Positions 33,221 through 42,860 of a DNA stretch of 64,000 bases are shown here, one piece after another. The notes beneath the pieces are model-generated. The model did no database searches. It saw only the letters and a program-made list of their open reading frames with translations, and was not told the DNA's origin. Positions within the stretch are counted from its first letter, which is position 1. Every line of letters starts with the position of its first letter. The translations under genes were made by a program, and so were the position numbers. The DNA comes from Breoghania corrubedonensis (GTDB taxonomy: Bacteria; Pseudomonadota; Alphaproteobacteria; Rhizobiales; Stappiaceae): positions 1 through 64,000 of the forward strand of contig NZ_QAYG01000010.1 in the NCBI RefSeq assembly GCF_003053845.1. Reading direction: 5' to 3'.

Positions 33221-34162
33221 ATGCTGTCCCCCATCAAGAGCTTCGCCACAGCGATCGCGGCGGTTGCGATCTCCGCCACGGTGGCGCTGGCCGCGACACC
33301 CGCCCTCTCGCCACTGGTGACCACCGGATGGCTGAAGGATCATCTCGACGAAAAGAACCTTGTCATTCTGGATATCCGGCCGGCGACGGCGAAGGACAAG
33401 GCCGCCACCTATGGGGACGGTCACGTTCCCGGGGCGATCTCCGCGCCCTACCCCGGCGCCTGGCGCGCCAAGCGCGACGGTGTGCCAGCGCAGATGCCGA
33501 GCGTCGATGCACTCGAGGCCTACCTCTCCGGCATCGGCGTGACGAAGGACAAGACGGTGGTCGTGATCCCCAGCGGAGCATCGAGCTCCGACTTTTCCGC
33601 CGGCACTCGCGTCTACTGGACACTGAAGGAGCTGGGCCTCGACAATCTGGCCATACTCGACGGCGGCATCCGCGCCTGGAAAGCGGCGGGTCTTGAGCTT
33701 TCCACCGACAAGGTCGAACCCAAGGCGGCCAGTTTCAAGGCGGCTCCCGACCCGGACATCATCATCTCCACCGACGAGGTGGCCGGGGACCTCGGCACCA
33801 GGACGGTGCTGGTCGATGCGCGCCCCGAGGCCTTCTTCACCGGCGAGACGAAGCACAAGCTCGCTTCACGCCCTGGCCGCCTGCCCGGCGCCGTCAGCCT
33901 CGACCAGAATACCTTCTTCGACGCCGCTACCGGCAAGCTGAAGCCGAAGGCGGAGCTTTCCATGATCGCCTCCGCCAAGGTCGGCGATCCGGACGCCAAT
34001 ATCGTTTCCTACTGCAACACCGGCCATTGGGCATCCGCCGACTGGTTCGTGCTGCACGAGGTGCTCGGCTACGAGAACGTCAAGCTCTACGACGCATCGA
34101 TGGTGGGCTGGACGATGGATCCGGGCCGCCCGGTGGACCTTGGCGCGCCGAACAAGGACTGA
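33221..34162 (+). CDS. Periplasmic tandem-rhodanese sulfurtransferase
   Basis: The 313-residue protein has a signal peptide (cleavage near ALA-AT, about residue 25) and two rhodanese domains: about 30-155 (NLVILDIRPATAKDKAATYG, then DGHVPGAISAPYPG) and about 180-310. The second contains the active-site cysteine Cys265 in YCNTGHWA; the first has Ser in IPSGASSSDF instead of Cys and is inactive, as in thiosulfate sulfurtransferases. It would move sulfane sulfur in the periplasm. AGGAGCC precedes the ATG. The Lrp regulator is divergent. The partner substrate is unknown. Confidence 0.9.
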   Translation: MLSPIKSFATAIAAVAISATVALAATPALSPLVTTGWLKDHLDEKNLVILDIRPATAKDKAATYGDGHVPGAISAPYPGAWRAKRDGVPAQMPSVDALEAYLSGIGVTKDKTVVVIPSGASSSDFSAGTRVYWTLKELGLDNLAILDGGIRAWKAAGLELSTDKVEPKAASFKAAPDPDIIISTDEVAGDLGTRTVLVDARPEAFFTGETKHKLASRPGRLPGAVSLDQNTFFDAATGKLKPKAELSMIASAKVGDPDANIVSYCNTGHWASADWFVLHEVLGYENVKLYDASMVGWTMDPGRPVDLGAPNKD

Positions 34163-34268
34163 CAGCGGTCTCGCACCGCGATCAACACAAGCCCTGGAGG
34201 CGGGACGGCGATTTTGTTCCGCAACCGGGGCTTTTCCTTTTGAGGAAGCCCGGATCGCTCGCTGTCTC

Positions 34269-34901
34269 TTATGCCGTCAGCCGCGCGACTTCCTCCCGCA
34301 GGACCGGAAGAAGTTCCGCCTCGAACCACGGATTGCGCCGCAGCCAGATGTTGTTGCGCCAGGAAGGATGCGGCAGCGGTAGCAGACGCGGCTGGCGCGC
34401 CTCCGCGAGGATCTGACGCCAGTCGGCCACCGTTTCCGACAAGGTGCGCCTGCGTTCGCGTCCCAGATGATAGGCCTGCGCATATTGCCCTATCGCCAGA
34501 ACGAGTTCGACCTGCGGCAGGGCGGCGAACAGCCGGTCGTGCCAGTTGGCGGCGCATTCGCGCCGGGGCGGCAGGTCGCCGCCCTTGGCGTCCTGGCCGG
34601 GGAAACAGAACCCCATGGGAATGATCGCGAGACGGCTCTCGTCATAGAAGGTGTCGCGGTCGACACCCAGCCAATCGCGCAGCCTTTCGCCTGACGGATC
34701 GTCGAAAGGAAGGCCCGAGGCATGGACGCGGGTGCCGGGGGCCTGTCCGCAGATGCAAAGCCTGGCCGAGCGGCTTGCACGCACGACCGGACGCGGTTCG
34801 TGCGCAAGCGGGCGCGCCAACGGACGTTCCACGCAGATACGACAGGCGCGGATCTCGCTGAGAAGAGTGCCCAGGTCGGGCGCCGAAGCATCGTCTTTCA
34901 T
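34269..34901 (-). CDS. Uracil-DNA glycosylase family protein
   Basis: The 210-residue protein has the family-4/5-like signature CICGQAPGTRVHASGLPFDD and SGERLRDWLG near residue 50, then LAIIPMGFCFPG. The C-terminal LLPLPHPSWRNN carries the catalytic-loop His. Four cysteines placed as C-x2-C near the N-terminus (ACRIC) and C-x16-C (FCFPG to REC) suggest a [4Fe-4S] cluster, as in thermostable family 4 enzymes. The ATG at 34901 was preferred; a TTG at 34943 would add 14 residues. DNA repair by uracil removal is inferred. Confidence 0.85.
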   Translation of the reverse strand: MKDDASAPDLGTLLSEIRACRICVERPLARPLAHEPRPVVRASRSARLCICGQAPGTRVHASGLPFDDPSGERLRDWLGVDRDTFYDESRLAIIPMGFCFPGQDAKGGDLPPRRECAANWHDRLFAALPQVELVLAIGQYAQAYHLGRERRRTLSETVADWRQILAEARQPRLLPLPHPSWRNNIWLRRNPWFEAELLPVLREEVARLTA

Positions 34902-35003
34902 GGCCAAGGTCAAATCATGGAACACAGCGTGGCGGAGTGACAAGGCGAGGCCGCTCGTTGCGCGAGAACCACAGATCGCGGAGGCCTCACCTCGCGCGCC
35001 ACG

Positions 35004-35615
35004 TCAGGCCTGCGCGCTCGGCCGCGCCTTCACCGCCTCGTACCACCGCGAAAGGTTCGGCAGGTCATCGGGTATCTCGATGCGCGATGGTTTGCAGAAA
35101 TCGAGGGCGATCATTGCGGTGATATCGGCGATGGTAAAGCGCTCTCCGGCAATGTAGGCGCGGTTGGCCAGCTCCGCGTCCAGAAAACGCATCTGCTCGA
35201 TGGCCCGGGGCCGGTTCGCCTCCCCCCATTCGGCGACCTGAGGAACTTCCATCTCCTTCATCGCGGGATGCAGATGGCGGAAGACGAAGGCGACCGGCAG
35301 CAACAAGGTGAGTTCCATGCGTCGCTGCCACATCTCCACCATCGCCTTGTCGATGGCGTTGATGCCCATCAGCGGCGGCTCGGGATGTGTTTCCTCGATA
35401 TAGCGACAGATGGCCACGGTTTCGGAAATCAGCGTTCCGTCATCAAGTTCCAGAACCGGCACCCGCTGGTAGGGGTTGATCGCGGTGAAAGCATCGCTCT
35501 TTTGCTCAAGCTTGCCGATATCGACCTGCTCCAACGCCAAATCGATGCCCTTCTCGGCCAGGAACACCCGAACACGGCGCGGGTTTGGCGCGCGACCGCT
35601 GTCATACAGTTTCAT
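35004..35615 (-). CDS. Glutathione S-transferase family protein
   Basis: The 203-residue protein has an N-terminal thioredoxin-like domain (about 1-80: MKLYDSGRAPNPRRVRVFLA, then INPYQRVPVLELDDGTLISET with the cis-Pro and glutathione-binding SET) and an all-helical C-terminal domain with ERFTIADITAMIALDFCKPS. It is a typical cytosolic GST. Substrate is unknown. The ATG at 35615 is the family start. It is divergent from the histidine kinase gene; 273 bases lie between and show no recognisable site. Confidence 0.92.
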   Translation of the reverse strand: MKLYDSGRAPNPRRVRVFLAEKGIDLALEQVDIGKLEQKSDAFTAINPYQRVPVLELDDGTLISETVAICRYIEETHPEPPLMGINAIDKAMVEMWQRRMELTLLLPVAFVFRHLHPAMKEMEVPQVAEWGEANRPRAIEQMRFLDAELANRAYIAGERFTIADITAMIALDFCKPSRIEIPDDLPNLSRWYEAVKARPSAQA

Positions 35616-35888
35616 CCTTGAGAACCCTCCCCCAATCGTTGTTTGCAACGCAGTCGAGCATGACGGGCAGGCTGCGGCAAGCCCCCGCCACACCGCCTGC
35701 GGGCCCTCACGGATTTACCAAGAATGGCGAATTTGGTTGCCAATTAACCACTCCGTTGAATCTGTTCTTAAGGAATTATGGCGACAATCTGTTAAGTCAC
35801 AGCCCGCCCTGCCCGGCGCCGCCGCTCCAAGGAAAGCGGCGGCGACAGGGTTTCGGCGCCGCGAAACTCGAGCCCCGCACGCGTGCCC

Positions 35889-37418
35889 ATGCAAGCCGAC
35901 AGCACCGCATCGACCGCTGAAAAAACCGCGCTGAACAGCCAGCGCGCAGGCCGCCGGCGCGCCGTCTCGCGCACGGTCCGGTCGGTGCGCGAGCAACTTG
36001 GCAGTTCGTCCGGCATGCGGGCGGACTTCGACTACGAGCTGACGCTCATCTATGCCAAGACGCGCATCTCCGCGACATTCGCACTGCCGGCCTTCACCCT
36101 GATCATTGCCGGCATCTGCTACTACTGGATCGGTGCGGCGACCATCATCTCCTGGGTGAGTTCGGTCATTCTCGCCCACCTGCTGCTTCTGTCGATGTCG
36201 CACCGCTTCGAGAAGGCGCCCATAAGCGGCATCGACCTGAAGCGCTGGCGGCGAAATTTCATGATGGGCGATTTCCTGCAAGGATTCGCCTGGGCCGCTA
36301 TCATGCTGTTGCAGGCGGACCGGACCGTCGAGAATTTCGAGGTCTTCCAGTTCGCCACCGTGCTCGTCATCATCGCGATGATGACGATGCTGTCGTCGAA
36401 CATTCCCGGCGCGCTTTATGCCGCGACACTGCCGGTGACAATCGCGCTTGCCTACGTGTTCCTTCAACGCCAGGAGCCCGTCTACTACGCCATGGCGGCG
36501 ATGGGGCTCGGCGCGCAGGTTTTCTTCGCCATCCTCGGCCACCGCATGTTCTCCTCCAACGTGATGATGCTGGAGTACCGCGCGCAGAAGGACGAGCTCA
36601 TCATCGAGCTGGAACAGGCCAAGGCGGTGAGCGATGACAGCCGACGGCGGGCGGAGGAGGCGAACCTCGCCAAATCACGGTTCCTGGCAACCATGAGTCA
36701 TGAACTGAGGACCCCGCTGAACGCCATTCTCGGCTTTTCGGAAGTCCTGAAAAATGAGGTTCTTGGGCCGCTGGAAAACAAGACCTACAGGGAATATGCC
36801 GGCGACATCCATACCTCCGGCCAGCACCTCTTGAACCTCATCAACGAGATACTGGACCTGTCGCGCATCGAGGCGGGCCGCTACGAGCTGAACGAGGAGG
36901 CGATCACGCTCCCGCATCTGGTGGACGACTGCATCCACCTGATGAAGCTCAGGGCCAAGAACAAGGGCCTCACCATCCGCGAACAGTTCCAGGAGGGATT
37001 GCCGAAACTCTGGGCGGACGAACGCGCCATCCGGCAGGTGGTGCTGAACCTGATCTCCAACGCGGTGAAGTTCACGCCGTCGGGCGGCGAGGTGTCGGTG
37101 AAGGCGGGGTGGACCGCCGGCGGCGGCCAGTATGTGAGCGTGCGCGACAACGGCCCCGGCATTCCCGAAGACGAAATTCCGCTGGTGCTGCAGGCATTCG
37201 GCCAGGGTTCGCTGGCGATCAAGAGCGCGGAACAGGGCACGGGCCTCGGCCTGCCGATCGTTCAGGCGCTGATGAACATGCACGGCGGCAAGCTGGAATT
37301 GCGCTCGAAGCTGCGCGAGGGCACCGAGGTCATCATCACCTTCCCGCGTTCGCGCGTCATGGAAGAGATGCCGGCGCTTGAACCCACGCACCGGCCTTCG
37401 ATGAAGAAGGCGTCCTGA
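35889..37418 (+). CDS. Orphan membrane sensor histidine kinase
   Basis: The 509-residue protein has an N-terminal basic segment, six or seven membrane helices (about 55-225), a coiled coil (about 232-262), a HisKA domain with the phospho-accepting His271 in FLATMSHELRTPLNAILGFS, and an HATPase_c domain with VVLNLISNAVKFTPSGG (N box), DNGPGIPEDEI (G1 box) and GTGLGLPIV (G2 box). The membrane part lacks a known sensor domain. No response regulator gene is adjacent, so its partner is unknown. GTG at 35883 is an alternative start. The HisKA lead resembles alphaproteobacterial PdhS/DivJ-type kinases. Confidence 0.92.
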   Translation: MQADSTASTAEKTALNSQRAGRRRAVSRTVRSVREQLGSSSGMRADFDYELTLIYAKTRISATFALPAFTLIIAGICYYWIGAATIISWVSSVILAHLLLLSMSHRFEKAPISGIDLKRWRRNFMMGDFLQGFAWAAIMLLQADRTVENFEVFQFATVLVIIAMMTMLSSNIPGALYAATLPVTIALAYVFLQRQEPVYYAMAAMGLGAQVFFAILGHRMFSSNVMMLEYRAQKDELIIELEQAKAVSDDSRRRAEEANLAKSRFLATMSHELRTPLNAILGFSEVLKNEVLGPLENKTYREYAGDIHTSGQHLLNLINEILDLSRIEAGRYELNEEAITLPHLVDDCIHLMKLRAKNKGLTIREQFQEGLPKLWADERAIRQVVLNLISNAVKFTPSGGEVSVKAGWTAGGGQYVSVRDNGPGIPEDEIPLVLQAFGQGSLAIKSAEQGTGLGLPIVQALMNMHGGKLELRSKLREGTEVIITFPRSRVMEEMPALEPTHRPSMKKAS

Positions 37419-37503
37419 CGCTTACCCCTTCCAGGGCGCGAACGCCCTCGCGGGCGTCCGGCCAGATTTCGCGGACAACGCGTTTGCGGAAACGCACCCG
37501 CGC

Positions 37504-38529
37504 CTATTCGCTGACGCTTACACCGGCATCGGCGAACGTCGCCATGCCGTCATGGGTCTGGGCGGCCGCCTTGACGATCCCCATGGCCATGGCCGCGCCT
37601 GTTCCCTCGCCCAGTCGCATGCCGAGATCGAGCAGCGGGCGCTTGCCCATTATCTCAAGCGCGCGGCGATGGGCCGGTTCGGCGGAAACATGGCCGAACA
37701 GGCAATGGTCGAGCGCGCCAGGATCCATCGCGTAGAGGATGGCGGCGGCCGATGTCGCGACATACCCGTCGACAATGACGGGAACGCGCTGCATCCGGCC
37801 GGCGAGGATCGCTCCGGCCATGGCCGCGATCTCACGCCCGCCGAGCCGGCGCAGCACTTCCAGCGGATCCTTCAGCGCGCCCTTGTTGCGCGCCACGGCC
37901 TTGGCGATGACCTCGGCCTTGCGTGCGACACCTTCCGCATTGAGTCCGGTGCCGGGGCCGACCCAGTCCCTCGCCTCGCCGCCGAACAGGCCGTGCATGA
38001 TGGCCGCCGCTATGGTGGTGTTGCCAATGCCCATCTCGCCGATCGCCAACAGATCGATGCCGCCGGCAACCGCCTCCATGCCATAGGCGATCGTGGCCGC
38101 GCAGGTCTTCTCGTCCATGGCATCTTCGATGGTGATGTCGCCGGTGGGCAGTTCCAGCGCCAGCTCGAAGACCTTTAGGCCTAGATCGTAGGCGATGCAG
38201 ATCTGGTTGATCGCGGCGCCGCCGGCCGCGAAATTGGCGACCATCTGATGGGTCACCTCACGCGGAAAAGGGGCAATGCCCTGGTCGGTGACGCCGTGGT
38301 TGCCGGCAAAGACCGCGACCAGCGGTCGAGTGACCTTCGGCCGTTGTGCCCCCTGCCAGGCGGCCAGCCACTCCACAATCTCCTCCATGCGGCCGAGAGA
38401 GCCGGCCGGTTTCGTCAGATGGGCCTCGCGCTCGCGCACGACCTTCACCGCCGCCGTATCGGGGCCGAGCATCTCCGGAATGAGATTGCGAATATCGTCA
38501 AAGGGCAGCCCCGTGGGGGTTTGCGGCAT
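37504..38529 (-). CDS. cobT: Nicotinate-nucleotide--dimethylbenzimidazole phosphoribosyltransferase
   Basis: CobT makes alpha-ribazole phosphate for the lower ligand of cobalamin. The 341-residue protein has TKPAGSLGRMEEIVEWLAAW, VFAGNHGVTDQGIAPFP, GEMGIGNTTIAAAI and the catalytic Glu in LGEGTGAAMAMGIVKAAA, all family landmarks. The ATG at 38529 starts the conserved MPQTPTGLPFDDIRNLI. It is divergent from cobS with a 194-base gap. I looked for a cobalamin riboswitch in this gap and saw no B12 box. Confidence 0.96.
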   Translation of the reverse strand: MPQTPTGLPFDDIRNLIPEMLGPDTAAVKVVREREAHLTKPAGSLGRMEEIVEWLAAWQGAQRPKVTRPLVAVFAGNHGVTDQGIAPFPREVTHQMVANFAAGGAAINQICIAYDLGLKVFELALELPTGDITIEDAMDEKTCAATIAYGMEAVAGGIDLLAIGEMGIGNTTIAAAIMHGLFGGEARDWVGPGTGLNAEGVARKAEVIAKAVARNKGALKDPLEVLRRLGGREIAAMAGAILAGRMQRVPVIVDGYVATSAAAILYAMDPGALDHCLFGHVSAEPAHRRALEIMGKRPLLDLGMRLGEGTGAAMAMGIVKAAAQTHDGMATFADAGVSVSE

Positions 38530-38723
38530 GGGAAGTCTCCGGATCAGGTGGAATGTTTGGCGGTAGCGACCGGTGCGATCTATAAACGGCACATAACCAA
38601 ATACAAGCCGGGTTTCCGGCACCGCAAAAGCGCGACAACGTTCACTGCCGGCCACCAACGGCAAGGCACAACGGGCGCGAACCGTTGCCATCCGCTCGGC
38701 CGCGGATGAGGGAAAGGCGTATC

Positions 38724-39554
38724 ATGACAAGCGACGAGCAGCGGCAACACGACGCGGGAGAACGAACGAGGGCGACGTCGTGGCTGGCGGACCTGGGATG
38801 CTGCCTCAGGTTTTTCTCGCGGGTGCCAGTCCCCCCTCTTGCCTCCGACGACGATCCGGCAGCCCCGCCGAATCTGAGCCATGCGGTGCGTTGCCTCCCG
38901 CTGGCGGGATTCGCTCTGGGTTTACCCGCCGCGACCGTGCTGCTGATTCTCGGTCAAACGGCGCTCCCCTCCCTTCTGCTCGCCGCCTTCGCCTTGACGG
39001 CGCTCGCCGCCACGACAGGCGCCCTGCACGAGGACGGTTTTGCCGATGTCGCGGACGGTTTCTTCGGGGGGGCGACACGCGAACGACGGCTGGAGATCAT
39101 GGCCGACAGCCGTATCGGAACATTTGGCGGACTGGCGCTCATCCTGCTTCAGATCTCTCTCGCAGCCGGCCTTGCCGCGATCATCGTGCGGCAGGGCCTT
39201 GATGCCGCGGCGATGGTGATCGTGTGCGGGGCGGCGGTGAGCCGGGCGGCCGCGTTATGGCCGTGGACGCTGCTCGATGCCGCGCGTCCGGGAGGGCTGT
39301 CCCACCGCTTCGGCGCGCCGTCGCTTTCCACCGCACGCCTTGCCACGGGAATCGCCGTGCTCATCAACGTGGGGCTGACCTTCAACGGCGGCTTTTCCCA
39401 CTGGCTGATCACCCTGGCGGGCGCGGGTATCGGCGCCTTCGGTGTCGGAGCTCTCGCCAAAGCCCGCATCGGCGGACATACCGGTGATGTCATTGGCGCC
39501 GCGCAACAGGCCGCCTGGCTTGGATATGTGGCAGCCTATCTGATGCTGCCATGA
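38724..39554 (+). CDS. cobS: Adenosylcobinamide-GDP ribazoletransferase (cobalamin synthase)
   Basis: CobS joins adenosylcobinamide-GDP and alpha-ribazole, the final step in cobalamin synthesis. The 276-residue integral membrane protein has the metal-binding motif [19 protein letters not shown] (about 97-115), [20 protein letters not shown], and [13 protein letters not shown] at the C-terminus. Its N-terminus has the characteristic FFSRVPVP segment. It is divergent from cobT, which supplies the ribazole phosphate. ATG at 38724 is preferred to 38685 because the latter adds an atypical basic segment. Confidence 0.95.
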   Translation: MTSDEQRQHDAGERTRATSWLADLGCCLRFFSRVPVPPLASDDDPAAPPNLSHAVRCLPLAGFALGLPAATVLLILGQTALPSLLLAAFALTALAATTGALHEDGFADVADGFFGGATRERRLEIMADSRIGTFGGLALILLQISLAAGLAAIIVRQGLDAAAMVIVCGAAVSRAAALWPWTLLDAARPGGLSHRFGAPSLSTARLATGIAVLINVGLTFNGGFSHWLITLAGAGIGAFGVGALAKARIGGHTGDVIGAAQQAAWLGYVAAYLMLP

Positions 39555-39702
39555 ACATTTCATTGGCGGGGTAACCGTTTCACCGCATGAATGTCGCAGG
39601 ATTTCGGCTATCATGGTCTCAACTGCCCTGCTCGGCGCCGCCATTCGGTGCCAAGTGCCTCCCGGCTGCCCTTCCCCGGGCCGTCTTGTGTGTGAAGAGC
39701 GA

Positions 39703-40890
39703 ATGAACACCATCCGACACCTTGCCGAGCCTGCCGGAACGTTGCGGCGCGTTTGCGCCATGATACTCGTTTGCGCGCTCGTTGCCGGCTGCTCCACCCG
39801 GCCGGGCCCCGGTAGCCTGGAAACCTCCACGGCAGCGGAGCAGGGCGCGGAGAACCACACGATCCTGATCGCCACCACCCGTGAGCGGTCGGACAAACCC
39901 GCCACCTATTTCAACGGCGAACGCGCGACACATCCCAATTATGCGATCGCCACGGTTTCCGTGCCGCCGACGCACAAGCCGGGAAAAATCGAATGGCCAA
40001 GCCGGCCGCCAGGCGATCCCGCAACGGATTTCACGTTACGCGGCGCCGCGTACATAAAGGACCGGGCCGCGTTCAAGTCCGCTCTCAATTCGGAACTCGC
40101 CAAGCGCAAACCCGCGGACAGGGAGGCGTTCGTTTTCGTCCACGGGTACAACACACGCTTTGCCGAGGCTCTCTATCGCTTTACCCAGGTCGTCCACGAT
40201 TCCCGGGCACCCGTGGTGCCGGTGCTGTTCACCTGGGCCTCACGCGGCTCGGTAACCGACTATGTCTACGACATGAACAGCGCCCAGATCGCCCGAGACG
40301 CACTGGAGCAGACGCTTCGTGACATCGCCGCCACCGGTGTGAAACGGATCAACATCCTGGCTCATTCGATGGGTTCCTATCTGCTGGTAGAGACACTACG
40401 CCAGATCTCCATTTCCAAGAACCCGATCAATCAGGACCGTTTCGGCATCATTGCGCTCGCCGCGCCCGATATCGATATCGACCTATTCAAGCAACAGCTC
40501 AAGCGCGCCGGAAAGCCGGACAAGCCCTTCCTGATACTCGTCTCGAAGGACGACCGGGCGCTCAAGGCGTCCAGCCTGCTGGCCGGCGGCAAGCAGCGTG
40601 TGGGCCGTTACGGGAATACCGAGGAACTGGCCTCGCTCGGCGCCATCGTCATCGACCTCACCAAGCTCAGCGGCGAGAACGCCGCCAATCATGACAAGTT
40701 CGCTCAGATCGCCCGGATCGCACCGGAACTCCGCGACACCTTGCTGAATGCCAGGCTAGGGGAGAACGTTGGAGCTCCCTCGCCAACGGGGGGGCGGCTC
40801 GGGGATATCATCGGCCGCGGCGCGAACATCGTGCTGACGGTACCGAAGACGATCCTGAACGCACCGATCAGCGTTCTTGCCGGCCAGTGA
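39703..40890 (+). CDS. DUF900 alpha/beta hydrolase lipoprotein
   Basis: The 395-residue protein has an N-terminal lipoprotein signal with the lipobox LVAGC. The DUF900-type hydrolase domain shows AFVFVHGYNTRFAEALYRFT, VLFTWASRG, and the nucleophile serine in NILAHSMGSYLLVETL. The Asp and His of the triad are expected in FLILVSKDDRALKAS and in the NAANHDKFAQ region. An envelope-associated lipase or esterase is inferred. ATG at 39703 precedes the signal peptide by about 20 residues; ATG at 39760 is an equally plausible start that gives a shorter signal. Confidence 0.85.
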   Translation: MNTIRHLAEPAGTLRRVCAMILVCALVAGCSTRPGPGSLETSTAAEQGAENHTILIATTRERSDKPATYFNGERATHPNYAIATVSVPPTHKPGKIEWPSRPPGDPATDFTLRGAAYIKDRAAFKSALNSELAKRKPADREAFVFVHGYNTRFAEALYRFTQVVHDSRAPVVPVLFTWASRGSVTDYVYDMNSAQIARDALEQTLRDIAATGVKRINILAHSMGSYLLVETLRQISISKNPINQDRFGIIALAAPDIDIDLFKQQLKRAGKPDKPFLILVSKDDRALKASSLLAGGKQRVGRYGNTEELASLGAIVIDLTKLSGENAANHDKFAQIARIAPELRDTLLNARLGENVGAPSPTGGRLGDIIGRGANIVLTVPKTILNAPISVLAGQ

Positions 40891-41006
40891 CGCGGGCCGC
40901 GTCTTGTCTCGCCATTGGACATCCTTATTTTGAAGTGACGGTATGCGTCGGCTGACGTCGTGCCTCCTGGTCCGAGCGGGCCGCGATATCACAGATATGG
41001 ATACAG

Positions 41007-41201
41007 ATGAGCCTGCGAGCCGCGATCAAGAGTCCGTGCGTGAACGTCTGCGTGATTGATGAGCCATCCGGGCTTTGCACGGGTTGCGGTCGCACGCTCG
41101 ACGAAATCGCCGGTTGGAGCCATCTGAGCGACAAGAGCCGCGCGGCCGTGATGGAAGAGTTGGGCGCGCGGCTTCGCAACCTTCAAGGTGACATGCGATG
41201 A
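41007..41201 (+). CDS. DUF1289 small cysteine-rich protein
   Basis: The 64-residue protein has four cysteines (Cys11, Cys15, Cys24, Cys27) in SPCVNVCVIDEPSGLCTGCG, followed by RTLDEIAGWSHLSDKSRAAV, the DUF1289 pattern (YdhL-like). A zinc or iron-sulfur site is likely from the cysteine spacing. Its TGA overlaps the next start (ATGA at 41198-41201), so it is translationally coupled to the aspartic protease gene. Function is unknown. Confidence 0.9.
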   Translation: MSLRAAIKSPCVNVCVIDEPSGLCTGCGRTLDEIAGWSHLSDKSRAAVMEELGARLRNLQGDMR

Positions 41202-41920
41202 CCAACCGACCGGGACGGTTCCTGCGCGGCCTCGCCCTGATCGTGCTGGCCGTCATCATAGCCGGGGCGGCGATTCACTTCCTGGGCTTGTGGAACGACA
41301 GCGCGCCGGCCGAGGTCGATTTCGATCGCACCGGGCCAGCCTTCGTCAAGCTCGCGCTGATCGGTCTCGTGCTGGCTGCCAGCCTCATTTTCGCTCGCCC
41401 GCGCGTAGGCGAAGTGCTGAGCGCCATGATCTTCTGGGGTGGGCTCGCGCTCATTCTCGTCGCGGGTTACTCCATGCGCTACGAGCTGGAAACGATGGGG
41501 CGCAACATGCTGGCCTCGCTGGTGCCAGGAATGGCCGTGGAACGCGGCGATGGTACCGTGGCGCTGGCGCGCGACCGCTCGGGACACTACGTGCTGGACG
41601 CAAGAGTGGACGGAGCTCCCGTGCGTTTCCTGGTCGATACAGGGGCGAGCGTGGTGACCCTGACGGCCGAGGACGCGCGCGCGGCCGGAATCGATCTGGA
41701 CAAACTGCACTTCGGCGCCGTCGTCTCCACGGCCAACGGGCGCGCGCAGGTGGCCCCCGTTCGGCTTTCGCGTGTGTCGATCGCCGGCGCGACGCTCACG
41801 AACCTGCGTGCTTTCGTCGCCCGCGACGGCGCGCTCGACACCAGTCTCTTTGGCATGAACGCGCTCGACCGGTTTTCATCGTGGCGCGTCGAAGGGCGCC
41901 GGATGATCCTGACACCGTAA
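41198..41920 (+). CDS. Membrane-anchored retropepsin-like aspartic protease (TIGR02281 type)
   Basis: The 240-residue protein has up to three membrane helices (about 10-30, 50-66, 74-92) and a C-terminal single-domain aspartic protease (about 115-240). The catalytic motif is FLVDTGASVVTLT with Asp147, and FGMNALDRFSSW is the family's C-terminal block. Proteins of this clan AA type act as dimers; the substrate is not known. It is coupled to the DUF1289 gene by a four-base overlap, and the pair recurs in Rhizobiales genomes in my recollection. Confidence 0.9.
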   Translation: MTNRPGRFLRGLALIVLAVIIAGAAIHFLGLWNDSAPAEVDFDRTGPAFVKLALIGLVLAASLIFARPRVGEVLSAMIFWGGLALILVAGYSMRYELETMGRNMLASLVPGMAVERGDGTVALARDRSGHYVLDARVDGAPVRFLVDTGASVVTLTAEDARAAGIDLDKLHFGAVVSTANGRAQVAPVRLSRVSIAGATLTNLRAFVARDGALDTSLFGMNALDRFSSWRVEGRRMILTP

Positions 41921-41955
41921 GGGGCTCGGTCCCCCGTTCCGGTGGCGAGGGCTGC

Positions 41956-42786
41956 TTAGCCCCACAGGCTCCAGGCGAAGCGTGCGGCGACGATCAACAA
42001 AAAGATGCCGAAGCTTATTTCCATGGCGCGCTTGGACAGAGCATGGGCAACGCGCACGCCAAACGGCGCGCAGAAGATCGTGACCGGGATGACCAATATG
42101 ACGCCAAGCATATTGATATAGCCAAGCGAGAACGGCGGAAGATTGGCCTCGCCCCAGCCAGCCCAGATCAGGCCGATGACCGCCGGAACGGAAATGAGGA
42201 TACCAACGCCCGAAGAGGTGGCGACTGCCTGATGGATGGGCCGGCCGAAGAGCGTCATGAACGTGTTGTTCATGACGCCGCCGCCAACCCCCATCAGGGT
42301 GGAGAAGAAGCCGATCACGAACCCGAAGATCGCCCGCGTGGGGTTGGCCGGAATGTCATTGCCGAACCGCCAGCTATCCCGGTTGAACAGCATTCGCAGA
42401 CCGATGAGGACAGCGACGCCCGCAAAGATCCCCTTCAGTTCGGCACCAGACACATAGGCCGCAACGAACGTGGCAACGATCGCCCCGATTGGTACGGGGA
42501 TGGCCCAGTCCTTCAGGAACTTCAGATCCACAGCGCCACGCGCCTTGTGCGCCAGGAACGAACGGATGGACGTGGGCACGACGATGCCAAGCGACGTCGC
42601 AACCGAAACGTGCATGCAGACGGACGGATCGACGCCGAGAATGGAGAGGAACTGATACAGAATGGGTACCAGCACGGCGCCTCCCCCGATCCCGAAGACG
42701 CCAGCAAGAAAGCCGGCGATTGCTCCCGAGGCGAGCAGGGCCAGGACGAGGCTCGCGAGATAGCCCCAATCAGCAGTGAGTTCCAT
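41956..42786 (-). CDS. TauE/SafE family sulfite exporter-like protein
   Basis: The 276-residue protein has about eight membrane helices in two repeats, with FLAGVFGIGGGAVLVPIL (first repeat) and STLMGVGGGVMNNTFMTLFG (second repeat), the glycine-rich family signatures. The family exports organosulfur compounds or sulfite; the actual substrate is unknown. A link to the periplasmic rhodanese 8 kb away is possible but not shown. ATG at 42786 is supported by GAAGGATTTCC upstream. dusA lies upstream on the same strand, 74 bases away. Confidence 0.88.
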   Translation of the reverse strand: MELTADWGYLASLVLALLASGAIAGFLAGVFGIGGGAVLVPILYQFLSILGVDPSVCMHVSVATSLGIVVPTSIRSFLAHKARGAVDLKFLKDWAIPVPIGAIVATFVAAYVSGAELKGIFAGVAVLIGLRMLFNRDSWRFGNDIPANPTRAIFGFVIGFFSTLMGVGGGVMNNTFMTLFGRPIHQAVATSSGVGILISVPAVIGLIWAGWGEANLPPFSLGYINMLGVILVIPVTIFCAPFGVRVAHALSKRAMEISFGIFLLIVAARFAWSLWG

Positions 42787-42860
42787 GGGAAATCCTTCGT
42801 GGAACGTCGTATAGAAGACGTTGCGCCCCAATCGCGCGAGCGCGCATGACGTAAGGATAA

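Noticed and set aside
38530-38723. Cobalamin riboswitch between cobT and cobS
   Set aside because: No B12 box or matching stem arrangement is visible in the 194 bases.
41188-42849. 553-codon open frame on the plus strand
   Set aside because: Covers the aspartic protease in another frame and the antisense of the TauE gene; composition is that of a shadow frame.
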